A DNA stretch of 49,919 nt from an uncultured Ferrovum sp. (lineage in GTDB: Bacteria > Pseudomonadota > Gammaproteobacteria > Burkholderiales > Ferrovaceae). The notes below the pieces were generated by a model. It made no database searches. It was not told where the DNA came from and saw only the letters and a program-made list of their open reading frames with translations. This document shows positions 38,732-46,497 of the stretch, in pieces. A program made the translations under genes and the position numbers. Positions within the stretch are counted from its first letter, which is position 1, and each line of letters starts with the position of its first letter. Where the stretch lies: contig CAIVUX010000050.1 in NCBI GenBank assembly GCA_903909215.1, forward strand, positions 1 through 49,919, read 5' to 3'.

Positions 38732-39280
38732 ATGGCGGTTAAAGCATCGGTTCATAGAGCCAATCTAAAAATGGTGGATATGGATCGCAATTACTATCAA
38801 GATCATGCGCTCACCTTGGCGCGTCACCCTTCCGAAACAGATGAGCGCCTGATGGTGCGCATACTGGCTTTCGCCCTGAATGCGCGCGAGTATTTGGAAT
38901 TCGGCCAGGGCATGACTGACGATGATGAAGCGGATTTGTGGGAAAAAGATTTAACCGGCGCCATCGCTTTGTGGATTGATGTGGGTACCCCTGATGAAAA
39001 GTTGATTCGCAAAGCCTGTGGTCGTTCCGCTCAAGTGTTGGTCTATACCTATGGCGGACGCGTGGCGGATATATGGTTAGAGCAAAATGCCGCCGCCTTC
39101 GAACGCCAAGACAACCTCACCATTGTAAACATACCGGTAGAGACCAGTCGCGCCTTGGCGCTGCTGGCCAAAAAAACAATGGACCTGCATTGTATTGTTC
39201 AAGATGGCCAAGTGTGGATCAGTGAAGGCGACACCAATGTGCCCATTACGCTGCAGGTGGTTAAAGCAGCACGAAAATAA
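38732..39280 (+). CDS. yaeQ: YaeQ family protein
   Basis: YaeQ is a small protein with a PD-(D/E)XK-like fold. It was reported as a suppressor of haemolysin-transcription loss, and its enzymatic role is unknown. The 182-residue product matches E. coli YaeQ closely in DRNYYQDHALTLARHPSET, WIDVGTPDEKLIRKACG and the end DGQVWIS. The start at 38732 (MAVKASVHRANL) has AAGGA upstream and matches the family. An in-frame start at 38669 would add 21 unconserved residues. Confidence 0.93.
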   Translation: MAVKASVHRANLKMVDMDRNYYQDHALTLARHPSETDERLMVRILAFALNAREYLEFGQGMTDDDEADLWEKDLTGAIALWIDVGTPDEKLIRKACGRSAQVLVYTYGGRVADIWLEQNAAAFERQDNLTIVNIPVETSRALALLAKKTMDLHCIVQDGQVWISEGDTNVPITLQVVKAARK

Positions 39281-39326
39281 GCCTCTGCGCATGTTATGAT
39301 GCGCGACTCTCCTTAGAAATGCCATC

Positions 39327-41009
39327 ATGATTATTCTTAAAAACGTTGTTCTACGCCGCGGTGCCAAGGTGCTGCTAGACGGCAGCTCCGTCACCATTAA
39401 TCCGGGTGAGAAGGTGGGGTTGGTGGGCCGCAATGGTGCAGGAAAATCAACCTTGTTTGGGCTGTTTAATGGCTCCTTGCATGAGGATGGCGGTGACTTT
39501 ACCTTGCCTCCTCAATGGCGCATGGCCCAAGTGGCGCAGGACATGCCCGAAACCGAGCAAAGTGCCACCGCCTTCGTGATTGAAGGCGATACGGTGCTGT
39601 TGGCTGCGCAAAACGAAGTGCATGCCGCCGAGGCCACCGATGACGGTATGCGTATGGCACATGCCTATATGGTGTTGGATGAAGCGGGCGTACACACTGC
39701 CGAAGCCCGCGCGCAAACGCTTATCCTAGGATTGGGATTTAAAATGGAGGAGCTCTCCAACCCCGTGAACAGTTTTTCAGGGGGTTGGCGCATGCGTTTG
39801 CAATTGGCGCGCGCCCTGATGTGCCCCTCCGATTTATTGCTGCTGGATGAGCCCACCAATCACTTGGATTTGGATGCTTTGGTGTGGCTGGAAGCGTGGC
39901 TTAAAAAATACACCGGCACCATGATCGTCATCAGTCATGATCGCGAGTTTCTCGACACCGTCACGCAAGTGACCTTGCATATCGATAATGCCCGTCTGGT
40001 GCGTTACGGTGGCAACTACAGCACCTTTGAAGAAATGCGCGCCGATCAGATGGCGCTGCAGCAAGCGGCCGTTTCCAAGCAGCAAGATAAGATTGCCCAT
40101 CTGCAAAAGTTTATTGATCGCTTTAAGGCCAAGGCCAGCAAAGCCAAGCAAGCACAGAGTCGCGTGAAGGCTTTGGAGCGCATGGAGCGCATCGCACCCG
40201 TATTGGCCGATGCTGATTTCAGTTTTGAATTTAAAGAACCCGCCAATCTGCCCAACCCCATGCTGACCATTCGCAAGGGTGTTATTGGGTATCCGCCCTT
40301 GCCTGATGCGCCTGCCGATTCTCCACCCACAGTGATTGTGCGCGACATTAATTGTTCCGTGCATGCCGGCCAACGAATTGGTATCTTAGGCGCCAACGGT
40401 CAGGGCAAGTCCACCTTGGTGAAGACTATTGCACGCACCTTAACGCCCATTAATGGCGAGCTTACCGAAGGTAAGGGCCTCACCATTGGTTACTTTGCTC
40501 AACAAGAATTGGATGTGCTGCACCCTGAAGACAATCCCTTGCAACATATGACGCGCTTGGCGAAAGAAATCATTGCCAGCGGCCGTGGCGGCTGGGTAAA
40601 CGGCAAAGAGCAAGATCTGCGCAATTTCTTAGGCACCTTTAATTTTGGTGGCGACATGGTCAAGCAACCTGTGGGCACCATGAGTGGCGGTGAAAAAGCG
40701 CGCCTGGTGCTTTGTATGATTGTGTGGCAACGCCCCAATTTGTTGCTACTGGATGAGCCTACCAATCACTTGGACTTGGCCACCCGTGAGGCCTTGGGCG
40801 TGGCGCTGAATGAATTTGAAGGCACCGTGATGTTGGTCAGTCATGACCGCGCGCTGCTGCGGGCGGTATGCGATGAATTCTGGTTGGTGTCCCGTGGTGG
40901 GGTAGCCCCCTTCGATGGCGATTTGGCTGATTACCAACGTTATTTGTTAGAGGAAGCCAAACGTTCGCGCGATGAGGCTGGCGCACCCGATAAGAAGCGT
41001 GTTGCGTAA
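39327..41009 (+). CDS. yheS: ABC-F family ATPase (YheS-like)
   Basis: ABC-F proteins are soluble twin-ATPase factors that act on ribosomes. The 560-residue product has Walker A motifs at about residues 34-42 (GRNGAGKST) and 354-362 (GANGQGKST). Signature sequences SFSGGWRMRLQLA and TMSGGEKARLVL are present, as are two DEPTNHLDL Walker B stretches. Between the halves is the basic linker FKAKASKAKQAQSRVKALER. There is no membrane domain. The closest E. coli type is YheS, implicated in relieving translational arrest. It follows yaeQ after 46 bp and precedes arfB by 12 bp. Confidence 0.94.
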   Translation: MIILKNVVLRRGAKVLLDGSSVTINPGEKVGLVGRNGAGKSTLFGLFNGSLHEDGGDFTLPPQWRMAQVAQDMPETEQSATAFVIEGDTVLLAAQNEVHAAEATDDGMRMAHAYMVLDEAGVHTAEARAQTLILGLGFKMEELSNPVNSFSGGWRMRLQLARALMCPSDLLLLDEPTNHLDLDALVWLEAWLKKYTGTMIVISHDREFLDTVTQVTLHIDNARLVRYGGNYSTFEEMRADQMALQQAAVSKQQDKIAHLQKFIDRFKAKASKAKQAQSRVKALERMERIAPVLADADFSFEFKEPANLPNPMLTIRKGVIGYPPLPDAPADSPPTVIVRDINCSVHAGQRIGILGANGQGKSTLVKTIARTLTPINGELTEGKGLTIGYFAQQELDVLHPEDNPLQHMTRLAKEIIASGRGGWVNGKEQDLRNFLGTFNFGGDMVKQPVGTMSGGEKARLVLCMIVWQRPNLLLLDEPTNHLDLATREALGVALNEFEGTVMLVSHDRALLRAVCDEFWLVSRGGVAPFDGDLADYQRYLLEEAKRSRDEAGAPDKKRVA

Positions 41010-41021
41010 TATCAGCCGCTG

Positions 41022-41429
41022 ATGCGCCCCGTTATTCTTATTCCTGAAGATGAAGTTGAAATAACCGCTATTCGCGCGCAAGGCGCGGGTGGGCAGAACG
41101 TCAATAAGGTTTCTAACGCTGTTCATCTGCGCTTTAACATCGCCGCCTCCTCCTTACCCGACGATATTCGTGAGCGCTTGTTGCACTTGCGCGATCAGCG
41201 CATCAACAAAGAGGGGTGGGTGGTGATTAAGGCGCAGGAATTTCGCAGCCTGGAAAAAAATCGCAGCGAAGCGCTGCGTCGTTTGCAAGTATTGGTTTCT
41301 GGTGTGGCAACGCTCCCCAAAAAACGTTTGGCCACCAAGCCCACTCGTTCGTCGCAGCGGCGTCGCTTAGAGACCAAAGTGCGGCGCTCTGCCATTAAGG
41401 TTGGACGCGGCCGGGTGGAGGAGGAGTAA
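41022..41429 (+). CDS. arfB: Alternative ribosome-rescue factor ArfB (YaeJ)
   Basis: ArfB is a peptidyl-tRNA hydrolase that releases stalled ribosomes on nonstop mRNA. The 135-residue product has the catalytic GGQ in AQGAGGQNVNKVSNAVHLRF and a highly basic C-terminal tail that enters the mRNA channel (KRLATKPTRSSQRRRLETK). It is 12 bases after the ABC-F gene, so the two translation factors are likely co-transcribed. A direct pair of palindromes follows the stop. Confidence 0.95.
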   Translation: MRPVILIPEDEVEITAIRAQGAGGQNVNKVSNAVHLRFNIAASSLPDDIRERLLHLRDQRINKEGWVVIKAQEFRSLEKNRSEALRRLQVLVSGVATLPKKRLATKPTRSSQRRRLETKVRRSAIKVGRGRVEEE

Positions 41430-41442
41430 TGGGGGCCACATA

Positions 41443-41472
41443 GGGGTCAGACCCCCCTAGGGGTCAGACCCC
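41443..41472. repeat. Two direct copies of GGGGTCWGACCCC after arfB
   Basis: Exact copies lie at 41443-41455 and 41460-41472, in the 56-bp gap between the convergent 3' ends of arfB and the exonuclease gene. They could fold as hairpins at both transcript ends, but no T-run follows. Confidence 0.9.
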
Positions 41473-41485
41473 TGGTCTTCTGGTC

Positions 41486-42382
41486 TTACTGGTCTTGCAG
41501 CAGTGCCATGAGAGGGCGATAACGATTGCGTGCGGTCATGGCAATGACGCGCGGGTTTTTGCACATGGGCTTTAAGAAGGCCAGTTCCGCCGCTTCATCG
41601 CGTGTTTCAATCCACCAACACTTAGCCAGTAATGAGTTGCCCGGATGCCACTGATAGCCATGAGCTTTGGCGATGTCTTTTTTATCAAAATCCATGTTGG
41701 TGGCGAAGATGCGCCATGAGGGTGCGCGGGCGGAGGCCAGCAGTAAGGACAGCACAGTGGCGTCTTGTTCAGGCGTTTTTTGTTCTAACAAGGCCAATAC
41801 CATATCCACGTCGGCGCGTGCGCGATGGGCCTCGTTAAACAGACCAAAGCGGAAGGCCAGGTAATCTAATTTTAAGCTCGCCACTCCCCAACGCGCCCAA
41901 GGCACTTCGTTAAAGGTACAAGCAAAGGGCATGGCGGCAAAGCCGGGATGCCGCGCTTCTAAAAAGCCTCGATCAAAAGTGGCGTTGTGACAAATAACCA
42001 GCGAAACGCCTTCAAGGGCCTTCTCCATTTGGGCCACATCAATGGCTTGCCCCTTCACCATGTGGTCTGTGATGCCGGTAAGGCGAGTAATTTCTGGGGA
42101 AATGGACATTTCTGGGTCTTCCAGGCTTTCAAAGCGAGTCACCACACGGTATAAGGTGCCGGTTTCTTTGCCGTATTCGCAGGTGGCGATGGCGATGTCG
42201 ATAATACGATCACCCAAATCCACATTTAACCCGGTGGTTTCTGTGTCAATCACCGCCAAACGGCCGCAAGGTTCGCCACTGGTGTTGGTGGCAAACACAT
42301 GCTCATCGCCAATGGCCAGACGACGTGAGATTCTATAGTCGGGGTGTTTGGCCAACAGGGCTAGATCTTCTGCAATATCCAT
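41486..42382 (-). CDS. 3'-5' exonuclease, DEDDh (DnaQ-like)
   Basis: This 298-residue protein has a DnaQ-type exonuclease domain. Asp46 and Glu48 lie in VIDTETTG, the next acidic residue in CHNATFDRGFLEARHPG, and the final pair in HRARADVDM (DEDDh set complete). An N-terminal extension of about 40 residues and a C-terminal part of about 80 (WRIFATNMDFDKKDIAKAHGYQWHPG) lie outside the domain. The latter resembles the tail of stand-alone exonucleases rather than the epsilon subunit. A role in DNA repair or nucleotide trimming is likely. It converges with arfB and is divergent from the small lysine-rich gene. Confidence 0.9.
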   Translation of the reverse strand: MDIAEDLALLAKHPDYRISRRLAIGDEHVFATNTSGEPCGRLAVIDTETTGLNVDLGDRIIDIAIATCEYGKETGTLYRVVTRFESLEDPEMSISPEITRLTGITDHMVKGQAIDVAQMEKALEGVSLVICHNATFDRGFLEARHPGFAAMPFACTFNEVPWARWGVASLKLDYLAFRFGLFNEAHRARADVDMVLALLEQKTPEQDATVLSLLLASARAPSWRIFATNMDFDKKDIAKAHGYQWHPGNSLLAKCWWIETRDEAAELAFLKPMCKNPRVIAMTARNRYRPLMALLQDQ

Positions 42383-42511
42383 AACATTCCTTAATTCAAG
42401 GCAGTTAGTGTACTGCGGAAGCGCTGTGCTCGCCGCTCAATTTGAAACCCGCAAAAAACCGCTATACTGCGCAATTGCCGCAATTTTGCCGGTTCATTTT
42501 AGGAGATAACC

Positions 42512-42643
42512 ATGGGTAAAGAGAAAAACGCCAAGAAAGAAGTTAAAAAACAGGCTGCCAAAACACCCAAAGAAAAAAAGGCAGCGAAACAGGCCAAGAA
42601 AGACAGTGGTTCAGCAGCTCCCTTAATGACCAATCGTAAATAA
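42512..42643 (+). CDS. 43-residue lysine-rich small protein
   Basis: A short gene encodes 43 residues rich in Lys and Ala (about 40 percent lysine in the first 30 residues) with a neutral tail (SGSAAPLMTNRK). The ATG at 42512 has a strong AGGAG with six bases of spacing. The composition suggests an unstructured nucleic-acid-binding or ribosome-associated protein, but there is no recognised domain. It lies in the 298-bp gap between the exonuclease and cysK genes and is followed 37 bp later by cysK. Function unknown. The ribosome site and codon content make a real gene likely. Confidence 0.7.
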   Translation: MGKEKNAKKEVKKQAAKTPKEKKAAKQAKKDSGSAAPLMTNRK

Positions 42644-42680
42644 CCATTAAGCGCCACCCTCACTTGATTTAAGGATTCTC

Positions 42681-43652
42681 ATGACCTATTTCACCGACAA
42701 CTCTTTGAGTATTGGCAATACCCCGTTGGTTCGATTAAACCATGTCACAGATGGCGCTAAAGCCACGGTCTTGGCCAAAATTGAAGGGCGTAACCCGGCT
42801 TATTCCGTGAAATGTCGCATTGGGGCGGCCATGATTGCCGATGCCCAGATGCGCGGGGTATTGGGTGCGGGTAAGGAATTAGTAGAACCTACCAGCGGCA
42901 ATACGGGTATTGCCTTGGCCTTTGTGGCCGCTGCCAAAGGCATTCCCTTAACGCTGACAATGCCCGAGACCATGAGTCTAGAGCGGCGTAAGTTGTTAAC
43001 GGCCTTAGGCGCTAAAATTGTCCTAACGGAAGGCCCCAAAGGCATGAATGGCGCTATCGCCAAAGCCGAAGAGATTTTGGGGTCTGACCCCAAATACGTT
43101 TTGCTGCAGCAATTTAAGAATCCTGCCAACCCCGCCATTCATGAGACCACCACGGGCCCTGAAATTTGGCAGGACACAGAAGGGCGTATCGATATCTTTG
43201 TTTCAGGAGTAGGCACCGGGGGCACCATCACTGGGGTGAGCCGATACATTAAGAACACCATGAAACATGCTCTGTTCTCAGTGGCGGTAGAACCCACCGC
43301 CAGCCCCGTGATTACCCAAAAGCGGGCTGGGCAAGAAATTAAGCCCGGTCCCCACAAAATTCAAGGCATCGGTGCGGGTTTCATTCCCGATACTCTGGAT
43401 CTGTCAGTGGTGGACAGTGTGGAGCAAGTCACCAACGAAGAGGCCATTGAGTTTGCGCGGCGTTTGGCCCGTGAGGAAGGTATTTTGGCCGGCATCTCCT
43501 GCGGGGCTGCTGCTGCGGTAGCGGTGCGTCTGGCCAAGAAGCCTGAGCATGCCGGCAAAACCATAGTGGTGATATTGCCCGACACAGCAGAGCGTTATTT
43601 AAGCTCTGCCTTATTCGAAGGCGTGTTCGATGCCAGCGGTTTACCTGTTTAA
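42681..43652 (+). CDS. cysK: Cysteine synthase A
   Basis: CysK makes L-cysteine from O-acetylserine and sulfide with pyridoxal phosphate. The 323-residue product has the PLP lysine at Lys44 (SVKCR), the substrate loop [10 protein letters not shown], the phosphate-binding GTGGTITG and the C-terminal GISCGAA. It is closer to CysK than CysM ([30 protein letters not shown]). One exact palindrome copy at 43079-43091 is read in frame as GSDPK, where related enzymes have similar residues without any length change. The small exported protein gene follows after 22 bp. Confidence 0.95.
   Translation: MTYFTDNSLSIGNTPLVRLNHVTDGAKATVLAKIEGRNPAYSVKCRIGAAMIADAQMRGVLGAGKELVEPTSGNTGIALAFVAAAKGIPLTLTMPETMSLERRKLLTALGAKIVLTEGPKGMNGAIAKAEEILGSDPKYVLLQQFKNPANPAIHETTTGPEIWQDTEGRIDIFVSGVGTGGTITGVSRYIKNTMKHALFSVAVEPTASPVITQKRAGQEIKPGPHKIQGIGAGFIPDTLDLSVVDSVEQVTNEEAIEFARRLAREEGILAGISCGAAAAVAVRLAKKPEHAGKTIVVILPDTAERYLSSALFEGVFDASGLPV
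43079..43091. repeat. GGGGTCWGACCCC palindrome inside cysK
   Basis: An exact copy with central T lies in the cysK coding sequence and does not change the protein length compared with relatives. Chance convergence of codons for GSDP cannot be excluded. Confidence 0.75.
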
Positions 43653-43674
43653 GCGCTAACCGTTAAAAGGCCTC

Positions 43675-44058
43675 ATGAAAAAAATTCTATTGATTTTACT
43701 GTTGGTAGCTGTGGATGCCAGTGCCGATTGGCAACCTTTGGGAATTGACGATAACGGAAACACCGTGTTCTACGACTCCGCTCGAGTGTTTTCCACAGGC
43801 GCTATGGTGGAAGTATGGCAGCTCTATAACTTCAAGCACCCCGTGGCGCGCATGAGAAGCCCAGCGCACTCCGCCATACAAAAAACAATCATTGATTGCC
43901 GTCTTAAAAAACACCAGATGCGCCAACTCACTTTCTATCCCGATCAGGATGCGGTGGGCGAGTTAATCAACACCCATGATTTTTCTGAAGACGAAGTGTG
44001 GGTGGATTTGGTTCCAGACCCCACCACAGAGGCGTTGGTGCTCAAGGTTTGTAAGTAG
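43675..44058 (+). CDS. Surface-adhesin protein E-like exported protein
   Basis: This 127-residue protein has an N-terminal signal peptide (cleavage near residue 18, ASA-DWQ) and the pattern of the surface-adhesin E family: WQPLGIDDNGNTVFYDSARV, VEVWQLYNFKHP, then KTIIDCRLKKHQMRQLTFY and a final cysteine. Two cysteines (in IDC and the C-terminal VCK) may form a disulfide. The family is named after a Haemophilus adhesin, but most members have no shown role. It follows cysK by 22 bp. Confidence 0.78.
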   Translation: MKKILLILLLVAVDASADWQPLGIDDNGNTVFYDSARVFSTGAMVEVWQLYNFKHPVARMRSPAHSAIQKTIIDCRLKKHQMRQLTFYPDQDAVGELINTHDFSEDEVWVDLVPDPTTEALVLKVCK

Positions 44059-44066
44059 CATCACCA

Positions 44067-44702
44067 TCATGGGTAAGGGATTAATATTTCATTGCGCCTG
44101 AAAAAAGGCAAAATCCACGGCGGGTTGTAACGCGCCAATTGCGGCGTGGCGTCCGTATTTAACCCATGCGATACCATCCAGCTGTGTAAGTCAGCCGTCT
44201 TCTGGTGCACCCGTTCTTCACCAGTAAATCCACTAAAAACCAATACCGCCATTTTTTGCGCGGGTATTTCGCGCAGATGAACGTTGGGGTCGTCAGGGAC
44301 GGGTAGGTTCTCTAACGTGCTGCCAACAGGCATAACAAAATGCACGCGCCACTGACCTTCATTTGCTGTAATCGTGACCGGAGCCGTCATGGGAATTTTT
44401 TGTGATTGGGCTTCTATGGTGACAGGGGCCGTCATGGGAATTTTTTCACCACCCACTCCGGCGCGTGTTTTATTGGCCCCAAAAATATAGGCTGCAATGC
44501 GGCGAAACCCAGCGTTAGAAGCCTTACTAAGGTCACCCTCCAGAACGGTTTCGGCCACAATCATGGGGGCGTACAGCCGCAAGGCGTAATCGTCTGATTG
44601 TTCTAATAACGTGTAGGGCAGTTCTTCAACAGCCATTGCGTTTCCACAGTTTATAAGTCCAAAACCCAAAACAAAGAGAAGGGTTAATACATTGCAACCC
44701 AT
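44067..44702 (-). CDS. SOUL family heme-binding protein
   Basis: This 211-residue protein has an N-terminal signal (ending near residue 24, NAMAVEE) and the SOUL/HEBP fold, with YALRLYAPMIVAET and the twice-occurring KIPMTAPVTI motif. Members bind heme or related tetrapyrroles. The bacterial role is unclear. The duplicated motif (near 44390 and 44430) is a normal family feature rather than a new repeat. It starts two bases after the stop of the thioesterase gene, so the two are probably one unit. Confidence 0.88.
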   Translation of the reverse strand: MGCNVLTLLFVLGFGLINCGNAMAVEELPYTLLEQSDDYALRLYAPMIVAETVLEGDLSKASNAGFRRIAAYIFGANKTRAGVGGEKIPMTAPVTIEAQSQKIPMTAPVTITANEGQWRVHFVMPVGSTLENLPVPDDPNVHLREIPAQKMAVLVFSGFTGEERVHQKTADLHSWMVSHGLNTDATPQLARYNPPWILPFFRRNEILIPYP

Positions 44703-44704
44703 GG

Positions 44705-45112
44705 CTATAACGACACTTTATCTGCTTTTGCTTGTAATCGTTCGCCAAACTTGAGGCGGTCAATCACCATTCGTTCGTGGTGTGCCTTGCCAATCACCTC
44801 TACTCCATCATAAGCTTCAATCTGGAATTCAATTTTGCGACCCTCCACGGCAGTCACCACGGCGCTGGCAGTAGCGGTCATGCCTATGGGTGTGGCAGCC
44901 AAGTGGGTGACGTCCACACGTGTCCCCACGCAGCTTTCATTTGAAGAGAGGTAGGGTTTAATGGCGTTTAGCGCCGCATTTTCCATGAGCATGACCATCA
45001 CCGGCGTGGCAAAAACAGGCGGCAACATGGCATCTTTAAACCGATTGGCCAAGTGTTCGGCCGTGACCACTAGGGAAAACGTGCCTTGGGCTCCAAGGGG
45101 TATTGCTTGCAT
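44705..45112 (-). CDS. FlK-like hotdog-fold thioesterase
   Basis: This protein of 135 residues matches the fluoroacetyl-CoA thioesterase-like hotdog family. It has GAQGTFSLVVTAEHLANRF, PPVFATPVMVMLMENAALNA, then GTRVDVTHLAATPIGM and the end KAHHERMVID. I prefer the ATG at 45112, which has GGAG eight bases upstream and matches the family start. The longer ATG at 45187 adds an unconserved leader. The substrate is unknown, and a detoxifying acyl-CoA hydrolase is likely. It is divergent from the exported repeat protein. Confidence 0.85.
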   Translation of the reverse strand: MQAIPLGAQGTFSLVVTAEHLANRFKDAMLPPVFATPVMVMLMENAALNAIKPYLSSNESCVGTRVDVTHLAATPIGMTATASAVVTAVEGRKIEFQIEAYDGVEVIGKAHHERMVIDRLKFGERLQAKADKVSL

Positions 45113-45248
45113 GGCAAAGGCTCCAATAAGATGTTCTGAATCAACAGTATATTCGTGATGTGGCGACCTGTTGTATTTCGTTTTCATTGGGTCGTCAACG
45201 CCAGAGCATTATGGGTCGTTAAAGCACCACCATTACAGGGAGAATTTC

Positions 45249-45707
45249 ATGAAAAAAATTATTTTAGCCGCCGCCCTTGCCGGTGCCAGCTTTGCTGGTT
45301 TTGCAGCCAACGTGGGGGTGGCCATATCCGTGGGTCAGCCCGGTTATTTTGGCACCATTGTGATTGGCGACGCACCGCCACCACGGGTTGTTTATATGCA
45401 ACCCAGGCTTATCATGTCGCCACCCCCCGGCGTGATGGCTCCCCCTGTCGTTTACTTGCATGTACCACTTGAGCATTCACGTCATTGGCGTCGCTATTGC
45501 AACCTATACAACGCCTGCGCCCTGCCGGTGTTTTTTGTGCAAGATTCCTGGTACAACAACACCTACATCCCGCATTACCGTGACCACCGCGATTTCTATG
45601 AAGGCCGCCACGATGAAGGCCGCCGCGATGAAGGCCGCCACGATGAAGGCCGCCACGATGAAGGCCGCCACGATGAAGGCCGTCGCGATGAAGGCCGCGG
45701 TCGCTAA
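45249..45707 (+). CDS. Exported PXPV-type protein with C-terminal 5-residue repeats
   Basis: This 152-residue protein starts with a signal peptide (MKKIILAAALAGASFAGFA). The first mature part (NVGVAISVGQPGYFGTIVIG, APPVVYLHVPLEHSRHWRRYC, then LPVFFVQDSWY) resembles a family of small exported betaproteobacterial proteins of unknown function. The C-terminal 34 residues are an imperfect repeat of DEGR(H/R), encoded by a 15-bp tandem array. These are charged and unstructured, and the His content could bind metal. The ATG at 45249 has an AGGGAG site. The last four bases overlap the convergent response regulator gene. Confidence 0.8.
   Translation: MKKIILAAALAGASFAGFAANVGVAISVGQPGYFGTIVIGDAPPPRVVYMQPRLIMSPPPGVMAPPVVYLHVPLEHSRHWRRYCNLYNACALPVFFVQDSWYNNTYIPHYRDHRDFYEGRHDEGRRDEGRHDEGRHDEGRHDEGRRDEGRGR
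45600..45700 (+). repeat. 15-bp tandem repeat array (about 6.7 units)
   Basis: Six full 15-base units and an 11-base partial of the form GAAGGCCGCCACGAT run in phase with codons. They differ at one or two bases, switching His and Arg. The array may vary in copy number by slipped-strand mispairing without breaking the frame. Confidence 0.95.
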
Positions 45708-46420
45708 GAAGGGTTGGTTTGCAAAGATGGGGTGAGGACTGCGCAAAAAACGTACCCCTTGCCTCGCACGGACTCAATAAGGTTGCGCAGACAGGCTTGT
45801 TTTAATTTGATGCGCAGGGTTGAAACCAACGTATCAATGGTGCGATTGTCGTGCCGAGTAACGCGCCCATGCAGCGCACGATACATATCGTCACGGGTCA
45901 TGGTGCGGTGGTTAGAGCGCAGCAAGTGCAATAACAAATCAAACTCCATGCCGGTGAGTGATAGCCAACCATAAATATCATGACGTAACGTGCGCTGCAA
46001 CACGTTTATTGTAAATCCAAAAAATTCTTGCATTCCGTTTTCTGGCGCCACACGAATCGCGCTAACGCGCTTGGTTAAACGTTTCACCCGAAGGGCTAAT
46101 TCACGCGTTTCTAAGGGGGCTATCAAGTACTCATCAGCGCCCATTTCAAGTCCAGCGATTCTATCGCCTATAGCGGCCCCACCCATGAGAATGATGCCTG
46201 TTGTGGGAAAGCGTTGGCGTGTGTAGCAGACAAATTCATGCGCTAAATCGCTTTGCAGGTCAGTATCAATGATAGCAATGGCGGGTAGTTGGCTTTTAAT
46301 AACGGCAACAGCTTGGTTAAGAGTGGTGCAATGTGTGACCTGGACGTCTTCATGGGAAAGCGATTTTTGAATCAGTCTAGTAAGCTCAGGATCCTGTGTG
46401 AGTAATAGCGCATCAGTCAT
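45704..46420 (-). CDS. OmpR-type response regulator with degenerate receiver
   Basis: This 238-residue protein has a receiver domain (about 1-120) and a winged-helix DNA-binding domain of the OmpR type (about 140-235: TGMEFDLLLHLLRSNHRTMTR, then TIDTLVSTLRIKLK and RGKGYVFC). In the receiver Asp52 (IAIIDTD) remains as the likely phospho-acceptor. The acidic pair at the N-terminus is reduced (LLLTQDPE), the conserved Thr/Ser is Gly80-Gly81, and the KP lysine is Ala101 (APLE). It may act independently of phosphorylation. I use the ATG at 46420 (MTDALLLTQD), as longer starts are outside the domain. No histidine kinase is adjacent. The MFS gene lies 77 bp upstream on the same strand. Confidence 0.85.
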   Translation of the reverse strand: MTDALLLTQDPELTRLIQKSLSHEDVQVTHCTTLNQAVAVIKSQLPAIAIIDTDLQSDLAHEFVCYTRQRFPTTGIILMGGAAIGDRIAGLEMGADEYLIAPLETRELALRVKRLTKRVSAIRVAPENGMQEFFGFTINVLQRTLRHDIYGWLSLTGMEFDLLLHLLRSNHRTMTRDDMYRALHGRVTRHDNRTIDTLVSTLRIKLKQACLRNLIESVRGKGYVFCAVLTPSLQTNPS

Positions 46421-46497
46421 GGTGGGCCCGTCTGGCCAATGAGGACCTGTTGAGAGTACGCCCAGGTATGCTGTATAAGCAAGTGCCCAAGAACAGG

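Noticed and set aside
42383-42511. Riboswitch upstream of the small gene and cysK
   Set aside because: No conserved riboswitch core or terminator-antiterminator pair could be seen.
44385-44455. Direct repeat within the SOUL gene
   Set aside because: The duplicated KIPMTAPVTI motif is a usual feature of the family.
45600-45700. CRISPR-like array
   Set aside because: The units are contiguous 15-mers without spacers and are in frame with a signal-peptide-bearing protein.
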